34,398 bases of DNA from Flavobacteriales bacterium (GCA_002737315.1 NSIH01000012.1:1-34398); one strand, 5' to 3'. Numbered from the stretch's first letter, positions 24,601 to 33,564 are shown. Translations and numbers: made by a program. The notes: generated by a model not told the origin, from the letters alone.

Positions 24601-26164
24601 AGTAGATTGAGGAGTACATCACCAGTTCGTTGCCGGGATCCATGCCGCAATCCATGCCGTCTCCGCCGCGGACTCTGGCCCAGCTCGTTTTGTTAAGGTG
24701 GGTTCCATTGTCTTGCGTTCCACCAAGAGTCCAGTTGGGATTAACCGGGGTGGTTGCAATCTTGTAGTACTGGGTGATGGCTAAACCCTGACTGCGCATT
24801 TGCCAGTTGTTGTTGACCCCACCATTGGGCGATACATAAACGCCGCCGTCGTTGCCGACCCAGAGCTCGCTAGTGCCGGGCCTGAACGTGAACCAGTGCT
24901 GGTCTGCGTGGACGTTGGACACGCCCCCGCCCCCATACCAGTGAGCACTCAGGGAAAAGTTGGCTCCGCCGTTGATGGATTTCCAAATGTTTACGCCTCC
25001 CACCAAAAGGTCGTCTTTGTTGAGTGGAGATACTGCAATTGCAAGGTCGTACCAAGCTTGTCCGCCCGACCCACTACCGTTGGTAGACCAGTCCATGAGG
25101 TTGGGGCTTGCCCCGTGCATTTGGCTCCAGTTTGCCCCGCGGTCCGTAGAGCGGTATACGCCGTAGAGGCCGTTGTTGCTGGCGCCAAACAAAGCATAGA
25201 CGTAGTTGCTGTCTGCCCCGGTGGTAGCCACTTCGCAGCGAGTAGGTCCGCTCAAAGGGAGGCCGTTGCCGATAATTTGGCTCCATGTGGCCCCAAAGTC
25301 ACGAGAGAACCAAACTTTTCCGTTTGATTCTGTTCCCGCATAGAGAAGGTGTGGGGCTCCCGGCACCATACTCAAGGACTGGAAGCTACCACCTTGTACC
25401 ACAGACCAGCTCACGCCGCCATTGGTAGTGCGGTAGATCCCACTTCGCGCAGAAACTACGAGGTGTTGGGTTTGGTTGGGGTGAATTACCATGCCCGTCA
25501 GGCGGGCATAGTTGGTCAGTTGCAGGGTCAGACCGGTAGGCTTCCATGAGGTTCCGCCGTCGGTTGATTTCAGTACGCCGATGCTGTAGGTGTCTCCACC
25601 GTCGCGGTCCCCGGTTGCCAGGTACATGGTGTCGGGGTTAATCGGATCAATGGCAATGCCGCTAATACCCAAATTGGGCAAGAGGTCGGTGTTGGTGTTC
25701 CAGGTGGATCCGTTGTTGGTTGTCTTCCAAAGACCGCCCGCCGCCGCTCCTGCAAAAACTACGTTGCTCTCGGTGGGGTGAAAGGCGACGACGTTGATGC
25801 GGCCAATGCCTTGAATGGGGTTTCCGTTGAAGGGTCCGACCGGCGTCCACTGGCCAATTCCACTTGCCCCCGTGGAGGTACTGCCCCAGCTTTGCTGAAT
25901 TTGCTCCATTCCCATAGAAAGAGAGGTTGGATTGGGTCGTTGCCCAGAAGGGTAGACCCGCGGATCCATAAACGCTTGCCAGCGCTTGAACTGCTTCCAG
26001 CCCTTGCCCTTCTCGGCCGCCATGCCTTCAAATGCCGCATCAAATTCTTTGACTACGTCATAAACGTTGGTGGTCGGGTCATTCCATTGCTGCAGCCAAG
26101 CGGGTTGCTGCGCAAAGAGGGCTGCGGAATAAAAAAAACTCAGAATTAAAAGGATAGAGCGCAT
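21620..26164 (-). CDS. T9SS-secreted sortilin-like BNR/PKD protein
   Basis: 1514 residues. Signal peptide (ending LFAQQ, about 19); a conserved leader typical of these proteins (KGKGWKQFKRWQAFMDPRVYPSG, about 53-75); then about 100-780 many BNR/VPS10-type repeats (WKTTNNGSTW, KSTDGGTSW, RSTDRGANWS, KSTNGGVSF, FRSTNGGQNW) that should form a beta-propeller; a PKD-like domain (about 785-865); a jelly-roll-like segment (about 870-1035, GFDQRWSIENSN...FKIEARHAGGNNLYLDRFRL); a second PKD domain (YSWTFSSGSPSTSTLANPSISF); Ig-like repeats with Cys-containing openings; and a C-terminal T9SS sorting domain (LQPNPTRGIVDLTW...GIYVLRVE). Exported and anchored or released by the type IX system. No protease active site seen; probable adhesin or scaffold. 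On the minus strand TTG-N22-TACTTTAG (26220-26188) is a weak promoter candidate. Confidence 0.92.
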   Translation of the reverse strand: MRSILLILSFFYSAALFAQQPAWLQQWNDPTTNVYDVVKEFDAAFEGMAAEKGKGWKQFKRWQAFMDPRVYPSGQRPNPTSLSMGMEQIQQSWGSTSTGASGIGQWTPVGPFNGNPIQGIGRINVVAFHPTESNVVFAGAAAGGLWKTTNNGSTWNTNTDLLPNLGISGIAIDPINPDTMYLATGDRDGGDTYSIGVLKSTDGGTSWKPTGLTLQLTNYARLTGMVIHPNQTQHLVVSARSGIYRTTNGGVSWSVVQGGSFQSLSMVPGAPHLLYAGTESNGKVWFSRDFGATWSQIIGNGLPLSGPTRCEVATTGADSNYVYALFGASNNGLYGVYRSTDRGANWSQMHGASPNLMDWSTNGSGSGGQAWYDLAIAVSPLNKDDLLVGGVNIWKSINGGANFSLSAHWYGGGGVSNVHADQHWFTFRPGTSELWVGNDGGVYVSPNGGVNNNWQMRSQGLAITQYYKIATTPVNPNWTLGGTQDNGTHLNKTSWARVRGGDGMDCGMDPGNELVMYSSIYYGDFEKSNNGGANFNAPFNLPQSGSGNWVTPFLVSRHSGNVLYAGFTRVWKSTNGGVSFAATSTTTLLGSDNIDVLAESPSNPNVLYAAINQYLFRSTNGGQNWTMLSGGPGSHVISDIAVDPNDPLHIAVCRSGYVAGQKVFESFNGGTTYSNITGLLPNIPANAIVFEPGGNNMIYVGTDLGMFVRDNLLGDWVPFNAGLPNVIVNDIEMLSGPRTVRIGTYGRGVWQSPFAGDLLKRPTAALRSSPASTCGLGDTIQLQDASIGLVTGWNWSVYPSAGATLLGANTAAAKLVISQVGLYSIRLVAENVYGSDTALAVQAIAAGGFPLPAGEGFVPGFDQRWSIENSNRNATWEPFAAASSDGDLTSMRMPHFALPLTASGQRDALISPVYSLDSGSSLTLDVAYRLVSATQASDTITIWVQPCGSTAWNLLATRFEAGTLNWATGSPQATALVPASAADWRRDSIFLGGLSGPSRFKIEARHAGGNNLYLDRFRLRKAGTAAPAADFIAPDSACAARAVTFYATGMPAPGSGTAGAALGATYSWTFSSGSPSTSTLANPSISFTTAGTHTATLVVSTAGGTSSVSKTFVVKAAVVPSVSIVNQSGSICTNSPATFVATAVNGGSNPRYQWTVNNQQRGFNSATFTTVNLQNADVVRCQIFSSEECASLMMVPSNAIIALVLPLPTVNAGSYSTACVGDGPIALTGTPSGGQWSGTGVTGSAFNPTGLGPGTYAVTYSYTNMAGCTGTATSSISINATPNVFLNFGTDVICISDPALSPSGGFPGGGTYLVNGNPTSSIVASQLGTGRHELKYQFVQNQCVGERVDSFDVVSAPPAPTIHDWNGDSLYCPQTALNPLWTVQWLNANQSPIAGATSPSFIAPTPGTYYVRLRAGSSCVSTSGPSIVLSNSEFQLRGFKLQPNPTRGIVDLTWLAQGSSAWTAELRSLNGALIQQSKGVEPHFTLDLGTLPAGIYVLRVEQEGRIIVQEVVKM

Positions 26165-26250
26165 AAGGTGATAATGTTCGTCTAAGACTAAAGTAAAAAC
26201 AATGGATTTTGTTCAGCCAAGATAAAACCCAGAACAGGGCCAACGGGTAT

Positions 26251-28008
26251 CTAAACCCTTTTAAGGGGTCGCAGCAAGAGGTTGAGCTCCTGCATCTGGG
26301 CCTCGGCTATCGCGGCGGGGGCGTCAATCATGACGTCTCGTCCGGAGTTGTTTTTTGGGAATGCGATGTAGTCGCGAATCACTTCGTCGCCTCCCATCAG
26401 GGCCACAAGGCGGTCAAAACCAAAGGCGATTCCGCCGTGCGGAGGCGCTCCGTACTCAAAGGCATTCATCAAAAATCCAAACTGCGCCTGGGCCTCTTCG
26501 GGGCTGAATCCCAAAAGTTCGAGCATGCGGGCCTGAAGGCTCCGGTCGTGAATCCGAATGGATCCGCCTCCGATTTCGTTGCCGTTGAGCACAATGTCGT
26601 AGGCGTTGGCCCGCACCGCGCCCGGGTTGGTTTCAAGAAGGGCAATGTCTTCGGGCTTGGGGCTCGTGAAGGGGTGGTGCATGGCAAACCAGCGGCCGGA
26701 ATCTTCGTCCCACTCGAGTAGCGGGAAGTCGACCACCCAAAGCGGAGCGAACTCAAAGGGCTTGCGCAGCCCGAGTTCTTGGCCAAGGTGCAGGCGAAGT
26801 TCACTCAGGGCCTTGCGGGTTTTGTGGGCTCCGCCGGCCAGTACCAGCACGAGGTCTCCGGGCTCGGCGCCAAAGGCCTCGGCCCAATTTTTTAGTGCGG
26901 ACTCGTCAAAGAATTTGGTTACCGAAGAACTCGGCAGGCCCTGCTCGTCGAGGCGCATCCAAATAAGACCGGTCATTCCGAGTTGGGGGCGCTTGACGAA
27001 GTCGGTTAGGGCATCGAGTTGCTTGCGGCTGTAGGTTCCGCAGCCCTTGGCGTTGAGGCCCACCACGAGCTCGGCCTGGTCAAAAACAGGGAATCCCTGG
27101 CCTTTGACGCGGTCGGTGAGTTCAATGAATTCCATTCCAAAGCGAATGTCGGGCTTGTCGTTGCCGTAGCGCCTCATTGCCTCGTCGTAGGTCATGCGGG
27201 GCACCTCTGCGAGCTTGACGCCGTGCACTTCACGCAATACGTGGCGCAGCAGGCCTTCAAAAGTGTTTAAAATGTCTTCTTGCTCGACAAAGGCCATCTC
27301 GCAGTCAATCTGCGTGAATTCTGGCTGGCGGTCGGCCCGCAAATCCTCGTCTCTAAAGCAGCGCACAATCTGGTAGTAGCGGTCCATACCGGCCACCATG
27401 AGCAGCTGCTTGAAGGTCTGCGGCGACTGCGGAAGCGCATAAAACTGGTTTTGGTTCAGGCGCGAGGGCACCACAAAGTCGCGGGCGCCTTCGGGGGTCG
27501 ACTTAATTAAAAACGGAGTTTCTACGTCTACAAATCCTAGGTTGTCAAGGTAGCTGCGCACCGACCGGTTGATGCGGTGGCGCAGCAAGAGGTTTTGACG
27601 AACGGGAGCCCGTCGGATGTCTAGGTAGCGGTACTTCATGCGAAGCTCCTCGCCCCCGTCGGTTTCGTCTTCGATGGTAAAGGGCGGGGTGGCCGAGGCA
27701 TTGAGCAGGACCAGCTCATGCACCCTTAGCTCAATGTCGCCGGTAGCCATGTTGGGATTCTTGTTCTCACGCTCCACCACGGTCCCACGGGCTTGAATCA
27801 CGAATTCGCGGTTGAGCTTTCGTGCCTGAGCAAGGCGCTCGGGGTCAAGCAACTCATTAAAGCTCAGTTGCGTAATTCCATATCGGTCGCGCAAATCGAT
27901 GAAGGACATGCCCCCTAGATCGCGCCTGCGCTGAACCCAACCAGCAAGCGTAACGGTTTGACCCACGTGGTCTAGGCGAATCTCGCCGCAAGAGTGACTT
28001 CGGAACAT
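26251..28008 (-). CDS. aspS: aspartyl-tRNA synthetase
   Basis: 585 residues from ATG 28008 ([11 protein letters not shown]), the usual bacterial AspRS start and length; the open frame continues to 28269 without homology. N-terminal OB-fold anticodon domain ([26 protein letters not shown]), class II core with motif 1 region ([20 protein letters not shown]), motif 2 ([24 protein letters not shown]), bacterial GAD insertion (about 300-405) and motif 3 ([15 protein letters not shown]). Charges tRNA-Asp; presence of an Asp/Asn-discriminating form cannot be judged by eye. An exact -7 element sits 5 bases upstream of the ATG on the minus strand. Divergent from tadA. Confidence 0.97.
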   Translation of the reverse strand: MFRSHSCGEIRLDHVGQTVTLAGWVQRRRDLGGMSFIDLRDRYGITQLSFNELLDPERLAQARKLNREFVIQARGTVVERENKNPNMATGDIELRVHELVLLNASATPPFTIEDETDGGEELRMKYRYLDIRRAPVRQNLLLRHRINRSVRSYLDNLGFVDVETPFLIKSTPEGARDFVVPSRLNQNQFYALPQSPQTFKQLLMVAGMDRYYQIVRCFRDEDLRADRQPEFTQIDCEMAFVEQEDILNTFEGLLRHVLREVHGVKLAEVPRMTYDEAMRRYGNDKPDIRFGMEFIELTDRVKGQGFPVFDQAELVVGLNAKGCGTYSRKQLDALTDFVKRPQLGMTGLIWMRLDEQGLPSSSVTKFFDESALKNWAEAFGAEPGDLVLVLAGGAHKTRKALSELRLHLGQELGLRKPFEFAPLWVVDFPLLEWDEDSGRWFAMHHPFTSPKPEDIALLETNPGAVRANAYDIVLNGNEIGGGSIRIHDRSLQARMLELLGFSPEEAQAQFGFLMNAFEYGAPPHGGIAFGFDRLVALMGGDEVIRDYIAFPKNNSGRDVMIDAPAAIAEAQMQELNLLLRPLKRV

Positions 28009-28013
28009 AGTTT

Positions 28014-28021
28014 CAAAGGTA
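28014..28021 (-). promoter_or_regulatory. -7 element TACCTTTG directly before aspS
   Basis: Exact TAnnTTTG match on the minus strand, ending 5 bases before the aspS ATG, predicting a leaderless or nearly leaderless mRNA. No -33 TTG at usual spacing. On the plus strand TATTTTTA (28045-28052), one mismatch, stands 4 bases before the tadA ATG in the same fashion. Confidence 0.42.
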
Positions 28022-28056
28022 ACGCAGCGCCTTAAGTCAGGCCGTATTTTTACCGC

Positions 28057-28515
28057 ATGACCTCTAGCCCAGCCTCGCCCGAAGATGACGTGCGCTTCAT
28101 GCGCCTTGCCCTGCAAGAAGCCATCAAGGCTTTGGAACAGGACGAAGTTCCGGTCGGGGCCGTCGTGGTCTGGCAAAACCGGGTCATTGCCCGCGGCCAC
28201 AACCTTACCGAGCGCTTGCACGACGTTACCGCCCACGCCGAAATGCAGGCAATAACCGCTGCTTCGCACGATTTAGCCACCAAGTACCTGCCCGACTGCA
28301 CCCTCTACGTCACCCTGGAGCCCTGCACCATGTGCGCCGGAGCCCTCTTTTGGACCCAAATGGGTCGCGTAGTCTACGGGGCCAGCGACGAGAAGCGCGG
28401 ATTTCGCAGCATGGGGGGGCAACTGCACCCCAAAACGAAGCTCAGCACCGGAGTCGAGGCCGAGCTCTGCGGCGACCTGCTCACTGAATTCTTTCGATCC
28501 AAGCGCAAAAAATGA
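28057..28515 (+). CDS. tadA: tRNA-specific adenosine-34 deaminase
   Basis: 152 residues. Deaminates adenosine to inosine at the wobble position of tRNA-Arg(ACG). Zinc site fully visible: HAEMQA (His60, catalytic Glu62) and PCTMCAGAL (Cys90, Cys93), preceded by EVPVGAVVV. Length and motifs are typical for bacterial TadA; a guanine or cytosine deaminase is less likely because of the HAE and C-terminal pattern. First gene of a plus-strand run; its stop overlaps the start of the MBL gene (ATGA), so the two are translationally coupled. Confidence 0.93.
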   Translation: MTSSPASPEDDVRFMRLALQEAIKALEQDEVPVGAVVVWQNRVIARGHNLTERLHDVTAHAEMQAITAASHDLATKYLPDCTLYVTLEPCTMCAGALFWTQMGRVVYGASDEKRGFRSMGGQLHPKTKLSTGVEAELCGDLLTEFFRSKRKK

Positions 28516-29345
28516 AGCTGTATACCATTGACACCGGCTTTTTTAAGCTCGACGGCGGCGCCATGTTTGGCGTGGTTCCTAAGGCACTCTGGGAGCGGAC
28601 CAATCCGGCCGACTCCCAAAACCTTTGTACCTGGGCCATGCGCTGCCTCTTGGTAGAAGATGGCGATCGCCTCACCCTCATCGATGCCGGCATAGGAGGC
28701 AAGCAAGACCCCAAGTTCTTTAGCCACTTTCATCTTCACGGCGACGCGACGCTCGACCAAAGCCTGGCCAAGCAGGGCTTTCACCGCAGCGACATCACCG
28801 ACGTCTTTTTGACGCATTTGCACTTTGATCATGTGGGCGGAGCCGTGGAGCGCCAGGGCGATCAGCTGCGTCCAGCCTTTGATAATGCCCGATACTGGAC
28901 GCATTCCCGCCATTGGGAATGGGCCACTAAGCCTAATCCGCGCGAAAAGGCCAGCTTCTTGAGCGAAAACATTATGCCCCTCATGGAATCGGGACAGCTC
29001 CATTTTATCGACGGCGATTCTGATCGAATTAGCACTCCACTGGGCTTTGATGCCTTTGTCGCCAACGGCCACACCGACGCCCAGATGTGCCCAATTCTCG
29101 ACCACCAAGGGCAGACCTTGGTCTACATGGCCGACCTGCTCCCCTCGGTGGGCCACATTCCGCTGCCCTACGTGATGGGCTACGATACCCGCCCGCTGCT
29201 AACTCTTGAAGAGAAGGCGCGCATACTCAACGAAGCCGCCGACCGCGGCTACCTGCTCTTTCTCGAGCACGACCCCCTTAACGAAGTGGCTATTTTGACC
29301 CAGACCGAGAAGGGTCCGCGATTGGCCGAAGTCCAAAGACTGTAA
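28512..29345 (+). CDS. MBL-fold metallo-hydrolase
   Basis: 277 residues, cytoplasmic (no signal peptide). Metallo-beta-lactamase fold with the metal motif HLHFDHVGG (about 102-110), a further His in NGHTDAQM, and Asp in VYMADLLPS; a final EHDP near the C-terminus supplies the last His. The opening YTIDTGFFKLDGGAMFGVVPKALW is typical of the family that also contains quorum-quenching lactonases. Substrate unknown; flavobacterial genomes commonly carry it as a plain housekeeping hydrolase. Overlaps tadA by 4 bases and precedes the M1 peptidase by 12 bases. Confidence 0.92.
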   Translation: MKLYTIDTGFFKLDGGAMFGVVPKALWERTNPADSQNLCTWAMRCLLVEDGDRLTLIDAGIGGKQDPKFFSHFHLHGDATLDQSLAKQGFHRSDITDVFLTHLHFDHVGGAVERQGDQLRPAFDNARYWTHSRHWEWATKPNPREKASFLSENIMPLMESGQLHFIDGDSDRISTPLGFDAFVANGHTDAQMCPILDHQGQTLVYMADLLPSVGHIPLPYVMGYDTRPLLTLEEKARILNEAADRGYLLFLEHDPLNEVAILTQTEKGPRLAEVQRL

Positions 29346-29357
29346 TTTCACCAAACT

Positions 29358-31208
29358 ATGAACAAGTTTTTTCCCTTAGCATTCAGCATTGCCATTGGGT
29401 CAAGCAGCGCCTCGGCCCAGACGGGCTACTGGCAGCAAGCCCTGCGCTACCAAATGGATCTGGATCTCGACCACAACGAGCACCGCCTAGAAGGCAAAAT
29501 GCGTCTCGAGTACACCAACAACAGCCCCGACGCGCTCGACGAAATCTTTATGCACCTCTACTGGAATGCCTTTCAGCCGGGCAGCATGATGAGCAACATG
29601 GCCAATATTCCGACCCAGTTCAAAGACAAGGCCATCGGAACCAAAATCGAAGAGCTCAAGCCCTACGAAGAGGGGGAGCAAATTGTGCGGGTCGTCAAGC
29701 ACAACGGGCGTGAGGTGGCCTTTGACGTGCAGCAAACCATCCTGCACGCGCGGCTCAACGAGCCGATAGCCCCCGGTTCAACCCACGTCTTTGAGCTCGA
29801 GTACACCACGCGGATTCCCGTCGTCATCGAGCGCGCAGGCCGCGATAACAAAGAGGGAGTCGACTACAGCTTCACGCAGTGGTACCCCAAAATGTGCGTC
29901 TACGACCGCGACGGATGGCACCCTGACCTCTACGTGGCTCGAGAATTCTATGGCAATTTTGGGCGATTTGAGGTCAACATCACCGCCGACGCGAGCTTCG
30001 TTTTGGGCGGAACCGGCGTCCTAAAAAACCCCACTGAAATCGGCCACGGCTACACCGACGAGGCGGTCAAGCACAAGAAAAAATCGCGCATCACCTGGCG
30101 GTTTGCGGCCGACAGTGTGCATGATTTTGCCTGGACCGCGGACCGGGAATACCAGCATCAGCGCTTCATCCTGCCTACCGGAACAGAGATTCACTGCTTC
30201 TACCTGCCCGACGCAAAATCAAAAATGATGTTCGAGAACGAGCGCTTTCGAGCCGACATCGCTACCTACTTCGCCTTCATGAACGAGCACTTCGGACCCT
30301 ATCGCTGGCCCCAATTCAATGTGATCCAGGGCGGAGAAGGGGCTATGGAGTACCCCATGGCAACCCTATTAGAGGCCCATGGCAAGGAGTACCTCGGAGC
30401 CTTTTCTACGGCGTTTGCCCACGAGGGCTCACACATGTGGTTTTATGGCATGCTTGCTACCGACGAGCAGCGCTACCACTGGATGGACGAAGGCTTCACC
30501 AGCTTTGCCGAAGACGAGGTCATGAACGTCATCTCGGGCGCCAACAAGCCGAACGCGCACGAGGCATACTTAAGCACCTTTGCGAAGCGAGCTGGTAAGG
30601 CCGCATGGCGTGAGCCGGCCAGCACGCCGGCCAACTACTTTGACGGCAAGTTCCCCTACCAAATGGCGGCCTACATGATGGGCTCGCTCTACCTCGTGCA
30701 GCTGCGCGGAATCGTCGGCGACGAGGCATTTTGGCGCATCATGCGTCGCTACCATGCCGAGTGGAGCTTCAAGCATCCGCGCCCCGAAGACTTTGTGCGC
30801 ATCGCCGAACGCGAGTCGGGAATGGTCCTTGACTGGTACCACGACCAATGGATTAACACGACCAAGTACCCCGACGTGGGCATTGACAGCGTTTGGAGCG
30901 ACAACGTGGCCCTGACCTATTTGCGCCTCGAGCGCCGCGGATCCATGGCCATGCCCGTGGACGTAAAAGTGGCATTTGAAAGCGGAGCCAGCATGACCTA
31001 CACGATTCCCCTTTTGGAGCAGCATGGCCACAAGACCGATCCCCTTTTGGTGCTGGCAGGCCCCTGGAATTTTACCCAAAAGACCTTCACCTTGACCATT
31101 GAGACGCCCCTTAAGGGTCTGCGCTCCATTGAAGTCGACCCGGGCCACTGGACAGCCGACGTCAACCGCGACGACAATGTTTGGCCCAAGCCAGCCGCCA
31201 GCAACTAG
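29358..31208 (+). CDS. M1-family zinc aminopeptidase, exported
   Basis: 616 residues. Signal peptide (MNKFFPLAFSIAIGSSSASAQ), N-terminal saddle domain (YQMDLDLDHNEHRLEGKMRLEYTN), then the catalytic domain with exopeptidase motif GAMEY (328-332) and zinc site HEGSH (His355, Glu356, His359) with Glu378 exactly 18 residues after the second His (WMDEGF). The second half of the HExxH motif is GS instead of the common LA, as seen in the shorter Bacteroidota M1 proteins. It should trim N-terminal residues of peptides in the periplasm or at the surface. Length is short because the large C-terminal helical domain of PepN is absent. Its stop codon shares CTAG with the stop of the convergent TonB receptor. 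Confidence 0.95.
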   Translation: MNKFFPLAFSIAIGSSSASAQTGYWQQALRYQMDLDLDHNEHRLEGKMRLEYTNNSPDALDEIFMHLYWNAFQPGSMMSNMANIPTQFKDKAIGTKIEELKPYEEGEQIVRVVKHNGREVAFDVQQTILHARLNEPIAPGSTHVFELEYTTRIPVVIERAGRDNKEGVDYSFTQWYPKMCVYDRDGWHPDLYVAREFYGNFGRFEVNITADASFVLGGTGVLKNPTEIGHGYTDEAVKHKKKSRITWRFAADSVHDFAWTADREYQHQRFILPTGTEIHCFYLPDAKSKMMFENERFRADIATYFAFMNEHFGPYRWPQFNVIQGGEGAMEYPMATLLEAHGKEYLGAFSTAFAHEGSHMWFYGMLATDEQRYHWMDEGFTSFAEDEVMNVISGANKPNAHEAYLSTFAKRAGKAAWREPASTPANYFDGKFPYQMAAYMMGSLYLVQLRGIVGDEAFWRIMRRYHAEWSFKHPRPEDFVRIAERESGMVLDWYHDQWINTTKYPDVGIDSVWSDNVALTYLRLERRGSMAMPVDVKVAFESGASMTYTIPLLEQHGHKTDPLLVLAGPWNFTQKTFTLTIETPLKGLRSIEVDPGHWTADVNRDDNVWPKPAASN

Positions 31209-33505
31209 TTGCCAGCTGCTAACTTGACGTTCAGCCCCAGCATCAGCTGCATTCCCGCCATGGGGTATACGAAGTTCTCGTCGGTGCGGACTCCGTTGTA
31301 GAAATAGCCCCAGCTGTAACCATTTGGGGCGTACGGACGGCCCATTATGTTGATCGCATCGAGGCGCCATGCTACCGGGCCGCGGTTCCAGCGAAGGGTC
31401 GCGTCCACGGTGCGGTAGGGGTCAAGGGACCGTTCCAAGGCCCCGGTATTGTCGAGGAACTGGCGCCCCACGGCGTGCAGAGTGGCCCTTAGGCTCATTT
31501 TTTTGCGGGTCCACTCTACCCAGGTGTTGCCCATGGCCTCAGGAGACAGGGCGATCGGACTGTTGGTATAGGTGGTGCGCACTTCACTGAAGTCGACGTA
31601 GTCGTACATGACCTCTTCAAACGCGTCGATGCGGTTGCGGCTCAATGTGGCGTTCGCGCCCAACAGCCACGATTTTGTGGGAGTCCAAATCGTCGCCAGT
31701 TCGAGTCCACGGCGGTGGCTGCGGTCCACATTGGTGCGGATTAGGGCACCAACGTCGTTTAAGGCGCCCGTCGGCACGAGTTGGTCCTGGTACTCCATCA
31801 GGTAGAGGTTGGCTTCGGCCCAAAATTGGCTGCTGCGCTTTTCGATTCCGAGTTCGACGTCGATGACGCGTTCAGGGCCTGGGGCCACTGCATTGTCAAT
31901 AAAGTCCGAGCGAATCGGCTCCCGGTTGGCTACCGCCACCGAGCCGCGTCCCGTCCAGCCCCTGCTGCCACGGTATGCGACGCCTGCTTTGGGGTTGAAA
32001 AACAAGGAATTCACATCGAATGCATAAGCCTGCTGGTCGAGGTCGGTTCCCGATCCCAAGTACTCAATGCTGCGCACCTGCAAGTCGGCCATAAAGTCCA
32101 GCCTTCCCAGGCGGTATTCGCCACGGGTAAAACCAGAGAAATCTCCCTTTAAGCCGCTCCCGTGGTAGAACTGGTGGTCGCTTGCGGAATTCGTCGGATT
32201 GGGTCCGTCAAAATCGCCGTTGCTCGTGCCGTCCAGTCCGCCAAGGGGATTGTTCCTCAGCCAGGGCAGGGTGCCAAAGTGTTCGCCCGCGTAGGCGAGC
32301 ATGGTTCCGCCAAGGACCAAATTCAGGCCTTCGCCGCGGTACTGCAGCATGGTGGCCTGGCCAAAGCTCAGGTTGTCGAGCCAGCGCCGGCGGACTCCTT
32401 CTGTGCCAGTGAGTTCCGTGCCTCCAAGGGTCACATTGGGCAGGCCCAGGGAGGCGTAGCTCATAAAATCGCGGTACTGCTCAAAATAGCCACGCCCCGT
32501 TACGGCAAAGAGGGTTTGGGTCAAAAACCAGCGCTTGCTCAGCATTGCCGTGAGCATGCTTTGGTAATGGCCTTGACGGTAGCGGTCAATTTCGTTGGCG
32601 TAACGGTAGAAGTTGTAGGTCGTGTTGCCGCTGCGAACCAGGTTTAAGGAGTCGGCGGAACGGAGTCCGTTGCGGGCAATGTAGTCGGATACCCCTTGGC
32701 CCCGAAATTTGGATTCGGGTATGCCGTACCATGCCTGCTCGGTTCGCTCGCTGCCCGCAAAGTGCAGAAGCCTCCAGGTCAAGTTTTGGTAGCGGTACTG
32801 TGCCCCAAAGAGGTAGCTCTGCAGTTGGCTTGCGGAGCGATCGATCATTCCGTTGCTTCGCATTGCCGTGGCTCGACCGGTGGTCGACCATCGCTTCGAA
32901 TCCCCCAAAAGTCCGCTGTGAAAGGCGTAGCTAATACGCGCAGAGCCAAAAGACCCTAGGGTTGCCGTGAGCCTATGGCTGGCGCTGTCGTCGGGAACCC
33001 CAACCTCAAATGATAGCGAGGCCCCGAAGGCCCCGCTGCCTAAGGTCGAAGTGCCTACACCTAGCTGCACTACCAGGGAGTTGGCGTTCAGTCCGAGGTC
33101 GGGAGTATTCACCCAAAATACACCGTGGGACTCCGGGTCGTTCAAGGCTACGTTGTTCACGGTTACGTTGATGCGCGTCTGGTCCATTCCGCGAAACCGC
33201 AGGTAGGTATAGCCAAATCCATTGCCCGCGTCGCTGGCCGCGGTAAACGACGGCATACCCTGGATCAGAAACGGAACATCTCGCCCTACGTTTTGCTTGG
33301 CAAGGTCGGCGGGCTTAAGCCGCAGCTGGGGCATCGGAACCTGGGCTCCCGGTCGGCTGGCGGTGAGCGTAATCTCGTTGAGCGTCGCGGTGCGCAGGCT
33401 GTCGTAGACCTCTGGCGAGGTTTTTTTGGTAATCCATTGAGCCTGGGCGGCGGGTAAGGACAGCATCAGGCCGGTCAGCAGAAAAATAGAGGACGCATTG
33501 CGCAT
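31205..33505 (-). CDS. TonB-dependent receptor under TPP riboswitch control (probable thiamin transporter)
   Basis: 766 residues from ATG 33505; a GTG at 33535 would add ten residues before the signal peptide and is less likely. Signal peptide MRNASSIFLLTGLMLSLPAAQAQ; TonB-box-like TLNEITLTA (about 41-49); plug domain about 60-170 (VGRDVPFLIQGMPSFTAASDAGNGFGYTYLRFRGMDQTRINVTVNNVALNDPESHGVFWVNTPDL...); then a 22-strand-type barrel to the C-terminus (LMLGLNVKLAAGN). No CarboxypepD_reg domain and no SusD partner, so vitamin or siderophore type rather than glycan type. A complete TPP riboswitch precedes it by 60 bases. TPP-controlled receptors in Bacteroidota are known as the outer-membrane thiamin transporter OMR1, so thiamin (or a precursor) uptake is the best call. 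No pnuT or thi genes are beside it in the window. Confidence 0.93.
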   Translation of the reverse strand: MRNASSIFLLTGLMLSLPAAQAQWITKKTSPEVYDSLRTATLNEITLTASRPGAQVPMPQLRLKPADLAKQNVGRDVPFLIQGMPSFTAASDAGNGFGYTYLRFRGMDQTRINVTVNNVALNDPESHGVFWVNTPDLGLNANSLVVQLGVGTSTLGSGAFGASLSFEVGVPDDSASHRLTATLGSFGSARISYAFHSGLLGDSKRWSTTGRATAMRSNGMIDRSASQLQSYLFGAQYRYQNLTWRLLHFAGSERTEQAWYGIPESKFRGQGVSDYIARNGLRSADSLNLVRSGNTTYNFYRYANEIDRYRQGHYQSMLTAMLSKRWFLTQTLFAVTGRGYFEQYRDFMSYASLGLPNVTLGGTELTGTEGVRRRWLDNLSFGQATMLQYRGEGLNLVLGGTMLAYAGEHFGTLPWLRNNPLGGLDGTSNGDFDGPNPTNSASDHQFYHGSGLKGDFSGFTRGEYRLGRLDFMADLQVRSIEYLGSGTDLDQQAYAFDVNSLFFNPKAGVAYRGSRGWTGRGSVAVANREPIRSDFIDNAVAPGPERVIDVELGIEKRSSQFWAEANLYLMEYQDQLVPTGALNDVGALIRTNVDRSHRRGLELATIWTPTKSWLLGANATLSRNRIDAFEEVMYDYVDFSEVRTTYTNSPIALSPEAMGNTWVEWTRKKMSLRATLHAVGRQFLDNTGALERSLDPYRTVDATLRWNRGPVAWRLDAINIMGRPYAPNGYSWGYFYNGVRTDENFVYPMAGMQLMLGLNVKLAAGN

Positions 33506-33531
33506 GGCAGAGGTAGTTAAACGTTGAATGT

Positions 33532-33558
33532 GCACAGAAATGCCCGCTTTGCAAGCGG
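33532..33558 (-). promoter_or_regulatory. candidate expression-platform hairpin of the TPP riboswitch
   Basis: On the minus strand CCGCTT-GCA-AAGCGG (33558-33544) forms a 6-bp hairpin between the aptamer and the receptor's start codon, followed by GCATTTCTGTGC. The T-run is weak for an intrinsic terminator. CTGTGC (33537-33532) is complementary to GCACAG (33639-33634) just before the aptamer core, so the two could pair and enclose aptamer and hairpin. Role inferred only. Confidence 0.4.
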
Positions 33559-33564
33559 CCTCGC

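Noticed and set aside
28009-28269. Extended N-terminus of aspS
   Set aside because: AspRS homology starts at [11 protein letters not shown] (28008), a -7 promoter element lies just upstream, and the extension overlaps tadA in antisense.
33506-33535. GTG start for the thiamin-type receptor
   Set aside because: ATG 33505 opens a clean signal peptide; the extra ten residues would spoil it and lie in the riboswitch expression platform.
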